Shown: piece after piece, positions 16,733-26,197 of the stretch
Position numbering within the stretch: position 1 is the first letter of the stretch
How the letters are laid out: each line of letters opens with the position of its first letter
Assembly: GCF_000252125.1 (NCBI RefSeq)
Contig: NZ_AHKF01000018.1
Span: 248,001 to 312,000 of the forward strand
Origin: Flavobacterium frigoris PS1
GTDB taxonomy: Bacteria > Bacteroidota > Bacteroidia > Flavobacteriales > Flavobacteriaceae
Length of the DNA: 64,000 bases
Direction: 5' to 3'
The notes under the pieces: model-generated
Database searches by the model: none
Told to the model about the DNA's origin: nothing
The model's input: the letters and a program-made list of their open reading frames with translations, nothing else
Made by a program: the position numbers and the translations under genes

Positions 16733-18826
16733 ATGAATAAGGCAATATATATAGCGACAAGTGAGCATAACAGTGGGAAATCAATTGTAACGCTAGGTTT
16801 AATGAGTATGCTTATTGGTAAAACCGCCAAAGTGGGGTATTTTAGACCTATAATCGAAGATTTTGAGGATGGTAAATTGGATAATCATATTGAAACTGTG
16901 ATTGGTCATTTTGGTTTAGATATTTCTTTTGAGGATGCTTTTGCTATTACAAAAAGCAAATTGATCAAAAAGAAAAACAAAGGTAAAATCGGGGAAGTAC
17001 TGGATTTAATTATTGAGAAATATAAAAAATTAGAGGAGCAGTTCGATTTTGTTTTGGTGGAGGGGACCAGTTTTAGCGGAGAAGGGACAGTCATTGAATT
17101 AGATATGAACGTGCTGATTGCGAAAAACCTGGGAATTCCAACTATTATTGTGGGTTCAGGAGTAGGTAAAACATTAGAAGAACTCATCGATAGTCTCTAC
17201 CTGGCCTATGACTCATTTAAGGTAAAGGATGTTGAAGTATTGGCAGTTATTGCCAATAAAGTGCAGACTGAAAATATTAAATTGGTAACGGATGGTTTAA
17301 AGGCAAGCTTGCCAAAAGAGGTTTTGGTCAATGCCATTCCTGTTATTTCTAGTTTAAACAACCCTACAATTAAGGAAATTGTGGATGAGCTTGATGCTAA
17401 AGTTCTGTTTGGCGGTGAATTTTTGAATAATGAAATCGGGAATTTTAGTGTAGGAGCCATGCAATTACGCAACTATTTGTTGCATTTAAAGGAAAATGCC
17501 CTTGTCATCACTCCGGGAGATAGGGCTGATATTATTTTGGGTGCGCTACAGGCAAATGAATCGGCTAACTATCCTACGATCTCTGGAATAGTTTTGACTG
17601 GGAATATAGTTCCTGATGATAGCATCTTAAAATTAATTAAAGGGTTGACTAGTATTGTACCTATTATTTCTGTTGAAGGAGGAACTTATAGTATCACAAA
17701 CAGAATAGGAAATATTAAGTCTAAGATCTACGCCAATAATACGCAAAAGATTGAGACTTCTATAAATACATTTGAGAAGTATGTTGATTTAGACAGTTTA
17801 TCTGAAAAGCTGAGTGCTTTTGAAGCAGAAGGAATGACACCAAAAATGTTTCAATATAATCTGGTAAAAAGAGCTAAGAAACATAGAAAACATATCGTAT
17901 TGCCTGAAGGGAATGATGATAGAATTCTAATCGCGACTTCTCGATTATTAGCAATGGATGTAGTTGATATTTCAATTATTGGAAACAAAAAACAAATAGA
18001 AAATAAAGTAGCAGAATTGGGAATCGCTTTTGATTTTTCGAAAGTAAAAGTCATTAATCCAATCGAATCTGAACAGTACGAGGATTATGTAAACACCTAT
18101 TATGAGCTTCGTAAAGCTAAAAACGTAACACTGGGAATGGCCAAAGACTTAATGGAAGATGTGTCCTATTTTGGGACAATGATGGTCTATAAGGGAGATG
18201 CAGACGGAATGGTTTCTGGAGCGGCACATACCACCCAGCATACTATTTTGCCTGCTTTGCAATTCATTAAAACGAAACCGAATACCTGTATCGTTTCTTC
18301 GATATTTTTCATGTGTTTAGAAGATCGTGTTTCTGTTTTTGGTGATTGTGCCATTAACCCCAATCCAACCGCAGAGCAATTGGCGGAGATTGCGATTTCT
18401 TCAGCTGATTCAAGTTTAGCTTTTGGAATAGAACCTAAAATCGCCATGCTTTCTTATTCATCTGGATCATCAGGAAAAGGAGATGAGGTAGAAAAAGTAA
18501 GAGCCGCAACAGAAATAGTTCGTAAAAAACGTCCTGACCTTAAAATAGAAGGACCTATACAATATGACGCAGCCGTGGATATGGAAATTGGTCAAAGTAA
18601 AATGCCAAATTCAGAAGTGGCAGGGCAGGCTAGCGTACTTATTTTTCCTGATTTAAATACGGGAAACAATACTTATAAAGCAGTACAAAGAGAAACCGGA
18701 GCATTAGCCATAGGACCAATGTTGCAGGGCTTAAACAAGCCTGTAAACGATTTAAGCCGTGGTTGTACTGTTGATGACATAATCAATACAGTTGTTATTA
18801 CAGCAATACAAGCGCAGGGATTGTAA
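16733..18826 (+). CDS. pta: Phosphate acetyltransferase
   Basis: This 697-residue long-form Pta has an N-terminal BioD-like P-loop region (SEHNSGKS, 10-17; FDFVLVEGTSF, about 104-114), a middle DRTGG domain (about 215-330) and a C-terminal PTA_PTB catalytic domain (about 375-697) with VLPEGNDDRILIA, GDADGMVSGAAHTT and SYSSGSSGKGDEVEKV. It interconverts acetyl-CoA plus phosphate with acetyl phosphate plus CoA in the cytosol. ackA follows 85 bp downstream in the same direction, completing the acetate overflow or activation route. The ATG at 16733 gives the complete P-loop domain. Confidence 0.97.
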   Translation: MNKAIYIATSEHNSGKSIVTLGLMSMLIGKTAKVGYFRPIIEDFEDGKLDNHIETVIGHFGLDISFEDAFAITKSKLIKKKNKGKIGEVLDLIIEKYKKLEEQFDFVLVEGTSFSGEGTVIELDMNVLIAKNLGIPTIIVGSGVGKTLEELIDSLYLAYDSFKVKDVEVLAVIANKVQTENIKLVTDGLKASLPKEVLVNAIPVISSLNNPTIKEIVDELDAKVLFGGEFLNNEIGNFSVGAMQLRNYLLHLKENALVITPGDRADIILGALQANESANYPTISGIVLTGNIVPDDSILKLIKGLTSIVPIISVEGGTYSITNRIGNIKSKIYANNTQKIETSINTFEKYVDLDSLSEKLSAFEAEGMTPKMFQYNLVKRAKKHRKHIVLPEGNDDRILIATSRLLAMDVVDISIIGNKKQIENKVAELGIAFDFSKVKVINPIESEQYEDYVNTYYELRKAKNVTLGMAKDLMEDVSYFGTMMVYKGDADGMVSGAAHTTQHTILPALQFIKTKPNTCIVSSIFFMCLEDRVSVFGDCAINPNPTAEQLAEIAISSADSSLAFGIEPKIAMLSYSSGSSGKGDEVEKVRAATEIVRKKRPDLKIEGPIQYDAAVDMEIGQSKMPNSEVAGQASVLIFPDLNTGNNTYKAVQRETGALAIGPMLQGLNKPVNDLSRGCTVDDIINTVVITAIQAQGL

Positions 18827-18911
18827 AACTTTATGTAAAGATTGAAAAATTTAATGAGTTAAAAGTTAATTGTTTCGTCCTTCAATCTTTCCATTTTTAA
18901 ATTTAAGTTTA

Positions 18912-20096
18912 ATGAAAATAATAATAATAAATTCAGGTAGTTCATCTATAAAGTATCAGTTAATCAATATGCCTACGCAGGAAGTAATATGTAGTGGTAT
19001 GATTGATAGAATAGGATTAGATACTTCAAATCTTACCTACGTAACCAGTAATACAAAATTAGATGAATCTCTACTAATTGCCAATCATAAAATAGGCTTA
19101 GAGAAGATTGCTCAGTTATTAATGGATGACCGTATAGGAGTAATTAAAAGCACTCAAGAGATTGATGCGATAGGACACCGCGTTGTTCATGGTGGTGCTA
19201 CTTTTTCAAATACGGTTGTTATAAATGAAGAAGTCAAAGAAAAAATAAGACAACTTTTTGACTTGGCACCACTGCATAACCCTGCTAATTTAGAGGGGAT
19301 AGATGTTGCCCAAGAAATTTTTGCAACAGCAAAACAAGTAGCCGTTTTTGATACTGCATTTCATCAGACTATTCCAGTAATAGCATACAAATATGCGATA
19401 CCAAGCAAGCTTTTAACTGAAAAAAAAATACGAGTGTATGGTTTTCACGGAACAAGTCACAAATACGTTTCTGAAAAAGCAATAGAATATTTAGAGAAAA
19501 GTTCAAAAATAATTAGCATTCACCTAGGTAATGGCTGCAGTATGACTGCAATTCAGGATGGGAAAAGTATGGATCATACGATGGGTTTTTCCCCGTCAAA
19601 TGGATTGATAATGGGAACAAGAAGCGGAGATATTGATCATTCATTAATATTTTATTTGATAAATACGTTAGGATATACACCAACCGAGGTAAATAATTTA
19701 TTGCTTAAAGAAAGCGGAATGCTCGGACTTACTGGATACAGTGATTTGAGAGATATTGAATCTAATGCTGAAAAGGGTAATGTTGATTGCCAGTTAGCTC
19801 TTGCAATGAATGCTTATCGAATAAGGAAATATATTGGTTCCTACACGGCAGCAATGAATGGCCTCGATGCTATAATTTTTACTGCTGGAATCGGTGAAAA
19901 CTCATCTTATATCAGAAAATTAGTGTGTACGGATATGGATTATTTCGGTATTGAAATAGACATGGAAAAGAATGAAATTCGTTCAAAAGAAATAAGGGAA
20001 ATTAACACTTTAACTTCCAGAACAAAAATCATGGTGATTCCGACTAACGAAGAATTAGAAATTTCCAATCAGGTTTATAATTTACTTTTGAACTAA
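18912..20096 (+). CDS. ackA: Acetate kinase
   Basis: The frame is open from 18870 by a TTG, but the ATG at 18912 gives the canonical start MKIIIINSGSSSIKYQL, so 394 residues is the right size for AckA. Motifs of the ASKHA fold are clear: NSGSSS near the N-terminus, GHRVVHGG, DTAFHQT, VYGFHGTSHKYV, HLGNGCSMTAI, DHTMGFSP and FTAGIGENS. It makes ATP and acetate from acetyl phosphate, the second step after Pta. It is probably cotranscribed with pta and is followed by a strong terminator. Confidence 0.97.
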   Translation: MKIIIINSGSSSIKYQLINMPTQEVICSGMIDRIGLDTSNLTYVTSNTKLDESLLIANHKIGLEKIAQLLMDDRIGVIKSTQEIDAIGHRVVHGGATFSNTVVINEEVKEKIRQLFDLAPLHNPANLEGIDVAQEIFATAKQVAVFDTAFHQTIPVIAYKYAIPSKLLTEKKIRVYGFHGTSHKYVSEKAIEYLEKSSKIISIHLGNGCSMTAIQDGKSMDHTMGFSPSNGLIMGTRSGDIDHSLIFYLINTLGYTPTEVNNLLLKESGMLGLTGYSDLRDIESNAEKGNVDCQLALAMNAYRIRKYIGSYTAAMNGLDAIIFTAGIGENSSYIRKLVCTDMDYFGIEIDMEKNEIRSKEIREINTLTSRTKIMVIPTNEELEISNQVYNLLLN

Positions 20097-20117
20097 AATC
20101 ATATACTATAGTATTCT

Positions 20118-20144
20118 AAAGCCTCTCATATGAGAGGCTTTTTT
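20118..20144 (+). terminator. Terminator of pta-ackA
   Basis: AAAGCCTCTCA and TGAGAGGCTTT form an 11-bp perfect stem with a TA turn, followed by T residues. It starts 22 bp after the ackA stop. Confidence 0.9.
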
Positions 20145-20175
20145 ATGTCCAAAAATCGAATAAATGTAATTATAT

Positions 20176-22944
20176 TTGAAAACAAAAAAACTTCTCGCAT
20201 TGAAAGCTAAGACAATATCACTACTCTTTTTCTATATTTTATCTCTTCAATTGTATGCTCAGGACTTACTCCCTTTTGTAGAAAACTACAGTAAATCGAA
20301 TTATCAAGGGGATAACCAAATTTGGAATGTAGCCCAGGGAAATGACGATGCTATGTATTTTGCTAATAACCATTATTTATTACGTTATAATAGTGTGAAG
20401 TGGGAAAAGTATATGTTGCCTGATAAAACCATTATCCGTTCGATCATGGTAGATGGAGATAAGCTTTATTCGGGTTCCTACAAGGAATTTGGATATTGGT
20501 CTCGAACAGGAGGGAAGATGAATTATGTTTCCATTTCCAAGGGCAATAAGGTTTTTGATGAAAATGAGAACGAGGAAATTTGGAAGATTTTTAAATTTAA
20601 GGATAAAATTTATTTTCAATCGTTTAATATCCTTTTTATTTATGACGGTAAATTTATTAAGAAAATGAAACTTCCATTTCTTGTTTCTTATTGCTTTATA
20701 GTTGATAATCAAATTTTAATCGCATCTGTGGAGAAAGGAGTTTTTAGAATGAGAAACTCGAAAGTTGAAAAAATACAACGTTGGGGTGTTTTAGAGAATA
20801 ATGTCATTCATTCCATTGAAAAGTATAAAAATAAAACATACATCTTTACTAAAAAGAATGGCGTTTATATTGACGAAAAAGGAAGTTTAAGTTCTTGGAA
20901 AAACCCTTTGAATGAAACTTTAAAAATGGCAAATATCAATGTTGCTAAGTTCATTAAGAATAATAAACTGGTAATAGGAACTGCAAGCGAAGGTATTTAT
21001 GTTTTAGACTTAAGCAATGATACTTATAAAAACATCAATCGAAATAATGTATTGATGAATAATTCTATTTTGAGCATTGGTTTAGATAAAGAAAATGATT
21101 TGTGGTTGGGACTCGACAATGGGATTGCGCACATCGAAGTCAATACACCTATTTCTATTTTTTCTGATAATTCTGGAGTTTTAGGTTCTGTATATTCAGT
21201 TGCAACCACTGATAAAGGCTATTTAATGGCTTCTAATCATGGTGTTTTTAAATATGAAGACAAGCATTTCTCATCAGTTCCAAGTATGCAAGGGCAGGCT
21301 TGGAATATTAGTAAAATAAACAGTAAATATCTTATTGGTCATAATGAAGGTACTTTCATTTATGAAAACAATATTTTCTCTAAATTAAATGATAGAAATG
21401 GGGGATGGAACCTTACGAAAAGTAATATTGATAATTCGTATTTGCAGGCAACATACAGTGGGATTACTATTTACAATGACGGCAATGACTTGTCTAAAAA
21501 GGTTGATATAAAAGGTCTTTTGAAGCCTATAAAATATGTTGCTCAAAATAAAAAAAATGAAATTTGGGCGGCGGATAATTACAGAGGCTTGTATCGAATT
21601 CAGTTAAATGAGAATTATGAAACTATCCATGTGGAAAATGTGAGCCAAATGAATAGTATTGCTAATGATTTTGGAGTGAAGATATTTGAGTTTAGAACAG
21701 AAATTCTCTTTTTAATTCATAATTCATGGTACACTTATAATTCCATTACGAAGCAGTTAGAGAAGAATGAGTTGTTTAATTCTAATTTTAGAAACATTTC
21801 AGATATTGTAGCTATAGATAACGGACATTTTATGGTTTTAAAAGAGGGGGTTTTGTACCCTATCACCGTGAATGGAAATAAATTTGTTTGGAATAGCATC
21901 CAAGAAAAATATTATGAAGGTAAGATCATAAATGATAATTTAAAAATATTTAAAGATAAGAATAGCTATTTATTAAACTTGGATGACGGATTTATATCTC
22001 TTCAAGTAGCAAACAACACTAAAACTAATCATGAAATTAGGATCGAAGCTTTTAATAATGGGAACCTAATCGATGACCAATCAAGAATAAAGTATAATTC
22101 AGATTTAAATATAAATGTGGTTTCCGGGCTTTATGGAGCTGGAAAACCGAGTTTGTTTTATAAGGTTGATAAATCATCAGATTTTATTCCGGTTAAGGAA
22201 GGGTTGATTATTTTGAATAATTTAGATAATGGTAATCACATTCTAAATGTTTACAAGCATGATGGATTACAATATACTAAAGTCTCTACTTTTAGTTTTA
22301 CGGTGTCAAAACCATGGTATTTTTCTTTTTGGATGGTTTTATTGTATCTATTTTTGGTGGGCACAATTTTATACGTTTATTATAAATGGAATAAAATGCG
22401 ATATATTCAAAAACTAGAATTGAGAGAAGAGGAACTGAAGCATCAAAAGAAAATTCTTGAGATTGAACTTAAGTCAGAAAATGAATTGAACAGCCAAGAG
22501 TATGAAAAGCACATTTTAGAACTAGAATTACAATCTAAATCTTCAGAGGTTGCTGGTAAATCACTTTCTATAGCGAAACAAAGTGAAATGATTGAAAGTA
22601 TTCAAACTATTTTAGATAATGAGTCAGATTTTAATAAACTAAAAAGTGAAATTAAAAAAGCCATTAAAATTAATGCTGTAAATAAGCATGAGTGGGAAAC
22701 ATTTGAGACTAATTTGAATCAGATTCACAATGAGTTTATAATAAACCTTTCTAAAAAGTTTCCAAATCTAACTCGAAAGGATATTAAACTTTGTATCTAT
22801 TTAAAAATGAACCTTTCGTCAAAAGAAATTGCTCCAATGATGAATATTTCATATCGAGGTGTAGAACTGCATCGCTACCGCCTTAGAAAGAAATTAAACC
22901 TTATTCAGGATGAAAATCTATCTAAATTTTTATTAATGATATAA
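20176..22944 (+). CDS. Membrane-spanning beta-propeller/Y_Y_Y regulator with LuxR-type HTH
   Basis: The 922-residue protein starts at TTG (20176); no ATG in frame keeps the signal peptide (ISLLFFYILSLQLYAQ, to about residue 29). A periplasmic two-component-regulator-type propeller (about 30-620) has repeated short blades such as NDLWLGLDNGIAHI and NEIWAADNYRGLYRI. A Y_Y_Y-like beta-sandwich follows (about 625-710), then one membrane helix (WYFSFWMVLLYLFLVGTIL, about 713-731), a coiled coil (about 745-790) and a C-terminal HTH (LTRKDIKLCIYLKMNLSSKEIAPMMN ... GVELHRYRLRKKL, about 868-912). It should sense a glycan fragment outside the inner membrane and act directly on DNA. It stands just upstream of SusC/SusD and is the likely regulator of that locus. 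Confidence 0.87.
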   Translation: MKTKKLLALKAKTISLLFFYILSLQLYAQDLLPFVENYSKSNYQGDNQIWNVAQGNDDAMYFANNHYLLRYNSVKWEKYMLPDKTIIRSIMVDGDKLYSGSYKEFGYWSRTGGKMNYVSISKGNKVFDENENEEIWKIFKFKDKIYFQSFNILFIYDGKFIKKMKLPFLVSYCFIVDNQILIASVEKGVFRMRNSKVEKIQRWGVLENNVIHSIEKYKNKTYIFTKKNGVYIDEKGSLSSWKNPLNETLKMANINVAKFIKNNKLVIGTASEGIYVLDLSNDTYKNINRNNVLMNNSILSIGLDKENDLWLGLDNGIAHIEVNTPISIFSDNSGVLGSVYSVATTDKGYLMASNHGVFKYEDKHFSSVPSMQGQAWNISKINSKYLIGHNEGTFIYENNIFSKLNDRNGGWNLTKSNIDNSYLQATYSGITIYNDGNDLSKKVDIKGLLKPIKYVAQNKKNEIWAADNYRGLYRIQLNENYETIHVENVSQMNSIANDFGVKIFEFRTEILFLIHNSWYTYNSITKQLEKNELFNSNFRNISDIVAIDNGHFMVLKEGVLYPITVNGNKFVWNSIQEKYYEGKIINDNLKIFKDKNSYLLNLDDGFISLQVANNTKTNHEIRIEAFNNGNLIDDQSRIKYNSDLNINVVSGLYGAGKPSLFYKVDKSSDFIPVKEGLIILNNLDNGNHILNVYKHDGLQYTKVSTFSFTVSKPWYFSFWMVLLYLFLVGTILYVYYKWNKMRYIQKLELREEELKHQKKILEIELKSENELNSQEYEKHILELELQSKSSEVAGKSLSIAKQSEMIESIQTILDNESDFNKLKSEIKKAIKINAVNKHEWETFETNLNQIHNEFIINLSKKFPNLTRKDIKLCIYLKMNLSSKEIAPMMNISYRGVELHRYRLRKKLNLIQDENLSKFLLMI

Positions 22945-23012
22945 AAAAGGTTTTATTTTTATAGATATTATATTATTTTAATCTTTTTTCTACGTAATTA
23001 CAACTCATCATT

Positions 23013-23033
23013 ACTACATCATAGTGATGTAGT
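23013..23033. promoter_or_regulatory. Dyad upstream of susC, candidate operator
   Basis: ACTACATCA, TAG, TGATGTAGT is a perfect 9-bp dyad in the 242-bp gap between the LuxR-type regulator and the SusC gene, about 150 bp before the SusC ATG. There is no T-run behind it. Position and symmetry suit the binding site of a dimeric HTH regulator; this is inference. Confidence 0.45.
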
Positions 23034-23186
23034 CTGGTACTCATATATCAATCATAGTCGCTTTAAAACGTTGATCGTTTGCTCTGTTTTAATCTTATGA
23101 TGTGGCTGTGTAGTAATTTCTTTATAGTTACTATAACGTTGTAATTATCTAATTTGGCTCCACTAACTTTAACAAACTATTAATAC

Positions 23187-26177
23187 ATGAGAAATTTTAT
23201 TTTTAGCTTTTTAGCACTCATTCTACTCCCAGCTTATATGTCTGGTCAAGTAATAAAGGGAAAAGTATTAGATAAAGAGGGTTTGGGAATTCCAGGAGCA
23301 ATAATTATCGCCCTTAATTCAAATACCAATACTGATACTGATTTTGACGGGAATTTTAGTATCAACGCTAAAAGCGGTGAGGGACTGAAAATTTCAATGA
23401 TTGGTTTTGAAACTTTAACTGTAGGGGCTAAAAGTACGCCTATGGTTATAACAATGCAAGTTTCAAAGAGTATGCAATTGGATGAAATTGTAGTTATCGG
23501 TTATGGTAGCGCAAAAAAGAGAGATTTAACGGGCTCTATTGTTAAAATTGAAGGTAAAACTGTAGCAGATAAACCAAATGCTAATCCAGTTGCCTCTTTA
23601 CAAGGTAAAGTTGCAGGTTTATCTGTGGTAAACTCAGGTAGACCGGGACAAGAACCAGACATCCGTATACGAGGGACTGTTAGTAGAAATCAAACTAAAC
23701 CTTTATATGTTGTTGATGGAATTTTTAGTACTGATATAAGCTATATCAACTCTAATGATATCGAGTCTATTGAAATTCTTAAAGACCCTTCTTCTTTAGC
23801 CATTTTTGGGGTAAGAGGTGCAAATGGTGTTATTCTTGTTTCAACAAAGCAAGGTAAAGCAGGTAAAATGAGTATAAACTTCAACACTTCTACAGGGGTT
23901 AAAAGTATTGTAGGTACACCAAAAGTTGCTAATGCAGCGCTATTTAAGCAATTGTATGATGAGCAAAGAGTAAACGATGGTGCTCCTCCTTATGCTTATT
24001 ATAATTTATTTAATAGTGATACAGATTGGATTAACCAAATAGAGAATAAAGGAGCGATAGTACAAAATACTAACCTAAGTATTCAAAGCGCTACTGACAA
24101 TAATAAGTTAAGTTTAGGGTTTGGATTTTTAAAAGAAGAAGGTGTTATCCGCAATGAAAATTTACAAAAAATTACATTTAATGTAAATGACGAGGTTAAG
24201 GTTTCTGATAAATTAAAATTTGGAATAGGATTAAATGGAATAAAATCAAAACTACCTGTTGGTAATAACTTTGGTTCGGCATTAAATGCAACTCCTATTG
24301 TTAGTCCTTACAACGCAGATGGTGTTTATAATCAATTGCCAGTTCAAATTGGAGGTGCACAAATTGGAAATCCTTTGATTCCAGTTAATGAAGAATCTGA
24401 TACAAATATTAATAATCAATATAGATTTGTAGGTAATGTTTATGGAGAATTAAAATTATTAAAGGACTTTACTTTTAGAATTGGATATTCAGGGGATATG
24501 GATATTAGAAAGGGAAGAAGTTATGTGCCATTAATTGATGTATTTGCTGCTGAAAGCAATCAAGTTACATCTTATTCTGGTAGAACTTTGACAAGTGTAT
24601 CTCAATACAATACAACTGTCCAAAATTTTCAACAAGATTATTTATTAACATATAATAAAAAATTTGGAGATCATAGTTTAACATTTTTAGCTGGTTACAA
24701 TTCTTTTCAAGAATATTTAGAAAGTATCAGTGGTTCTGTGAAGCAAAAGATAGGGGGCGAGCCGATACCAAATGATCCTAGATGGTGGTATTTAAATGTA
24801 TTTCCTTATGGAGATCAAGCTACAAGGGTTTCAAATTCTGAGCAATGGGAAAGAGCAACTACTTCTACTTTATTTCGTGCCTTATATAATTACAAAGGAA
24901 AATATATCGTAAATGGATCTTTTAGAAGAGATTCTTCTTCTGAATTGCCTAAAGACACAAGAGATCAAAACTTCTGGTCTATAGGTGCTGCCTGGGAATT
25001 AGGAAAAGAAAAATTCATGGAGAACAGCGGTATTAACACTTTGAAAATTAAAGGTTCTTATGGAGAACTTGGAAATCAATATAATGCGGTTCATTATCCG
25101 TATTTACCTAATTATACTACCGGTGCATCAGCAGTATTTGGTTCTACTTTAGTACCTGCTTTTGTCTTGGCATATAGAAATACAGACAATTTAAAATGGG
25201 AAACGGTAACATCTTATGAAGGTGGTTTTGAATTAACTACTTTTAAAGATCGTTTAAGTTTTGATGCTACTTATTACAATAAAACTACCAAAGATTTATT
25301 GGTTTTTGTTACGCAAGGAAACGAAAATTTCTATACAAATGCTGGGGAAATTGAAAATAAAGGTTTTGAATTTTCTACATCTTGGGATGACAAGGTTTCA
25401 GACAAATTTTCTTATTCTATTAGCGGAAACTTAACTACGCTCAACAACAAAGTTAATTCAGTTTTCGAACCTGGATATGAAATCTTTTCAGGTCCAACTC
25501 GTACAAGTGCAGGTAATCCTATAGGTTCATTCTACGGATATGAAGTGGAGGGGATATACCAATCTTATGCTGATGTTTTATCTTCACCTGTTAGTACCTT
25601 AGGTAGTTATGGTCCTGGTGATTTTAAATATAAAGATGTTAACGGAGATGGAACAATTACTACTGATGACAGAAAGGTAATTGGAAATCCTACACCAGAC
25701 TTTACTTATGGTTTTAGCACAAGCGTAAGCTATGATAAATTTTCATTAGCTATTGATTTACAAGGAGTATATGGAAATGAAGTATGGAGAAACTGGGGTA
25801 ACGGCAGTACTTTTGCTCAATTTAACTATAGAGATGCAAGAGAAGACAGATGGACTGGAGCTGGAACGTCAAATTGGGAGCCTAGATTATCTGAAGCTTC
25901 AGGATATAACAAATTAAATTCTACTTATAATGTAGAAGACGGTAGTTATATCAGAATTAGAAATGTACAATTGGCCTATAACTTTAAACCGTTTAGTGCA
26001 CAAAACATTACTTTTCAAAGTATGAAACTGTTCTTAAATGCTCAAAATTTACATACTTGGAAACACAATTCAGGTTTCACTCCTGAAGCAGGTGGATCTC
26101 CTATTGAGTTTAGTATTGATAACGGAGGATATCCTTTACCTGTAATAACAAGTATAGGTTTTAGTGCGACATTTTAA
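23187..26177 (+). CDS. SusC/RagA family TonB-linked outer-membrane transporter
   Basis: This 996-residue protein has a signal peptide (cleavage near MSGQ, about residue 21), a CarboxypepD_reg-like domain (GKVLDKEGLGIPGAIIIALN, DFDGNFSI), and the SusC box LDEIVVIGYGSAKKRDLTGS before the plug. The plug shows RIRGTVSRNQTKPLYVVDGI and IESIEILKDPSSLAIFGVRGANGVILVSTK. The barrel ends in a terminal Phe (IGFSATF). SusC barrels import oligosaccharides through the outer membrane with a SusD lid. The SusD gene begins 20 bp downstream, so they form one operon with the LamG protein. The promoter is not a perfect match; ATTTGGCT at 23152-23159 may be part of it. Confidence 0.97.
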   Translation: MRNFIFSFLALILLPAYMSGQVIKGKVLDKEGLGIPGAIIIALNSNTNTDTDFDGNFSINAKSGEGLKISMIGFETLTVGAKSTPMVITMQVSKSMQLDEIVVIGYGSAKKRDLTGSIVKIEGKTVADKPNANPVASLQGKVAGLSVVNSGRPGQEPDIRIRGTVSRNQTKPLYVVDGIFSTDISYINSNDIESIEILKDPSSLAIFGVRGANGVILVSTKQGKAGKMSINFNTSTGVKSIVGTPKVANAALFKQLYDEQRVNDGAPPYAYYNLFNSDTDWINQIENKGAIVQNTNLSIQSATDNNKLSLGFGFLKEEGVIRNENLQKITFNVNDEVKVSDKLKFGIGLNGIKSKLPVGNNFGSALNATPIVSPYNADGVYNQLPVQIGGAQIGNPLIPVNEESDTNINNQYRFVGNVYGELKLLKDFTFRIGYSGDMDIRKGRSYVPLIDVFAAESNQVTSYSGRTLTSVSQYNTTVQNFQQDYLLTYNKKFGDHSLTFLAGYNSFQEYLESISGSVKQKIGGEPIPNDPRWWYLNVFPYGDQATRVSNSEQWERATTSTLFRALYNYKGKYIVNGSFRRDSSSELPKDTRDQNFWSIGAAWELGKEKFMENSGINTLKIKGSYGELGNQYNAVHYPYLPNYTTGASAVFGSTLVPAFVLAYRNTDNLKWETVTSYEGGFELTTFKDRLSFDATYYNKTTKDLLVFVTQGNENFYTNAGEIENKGFEFSTSWDDKVSDKFSYSISGNLTTLNNKVNSVFEPGYEIFSGPTRTSAGNPIGSFYGYEVEGIYQSYADVLSSPVSTLGSYGPGDFKYKDVNGDGTITTDDRKVIGNPTPDFTYGFSTSVSYDKFSLAIDLQGVYGNEVWRNWGNGSTFAQFNYRDAREDRWTGAGTSNWEPRLSEASGYNKLNSTYNVEDGSYIRIRNVQLAYNFKPFSAQNITFQSMKLFLNAQNLHTWKHNSGFTPEAGGSPIEFSIDNGGYPLPVITSIGFSATF

Positions 26178-26197
26178 TAAAATTAAAAATTTAAGAT

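Noticed and set aside
18870-18911. Upstream TTG start for ackA
   Set aside because: It adds 14 residues not found in acetate kinases; the ATG at 18912 gives the canonical N-terminus.
22945-23186. Standard TAnnTTTG promoter for SusC
   Set aside because: The closest match TAATTTGG is one base short; reported only as a possible variant motif.
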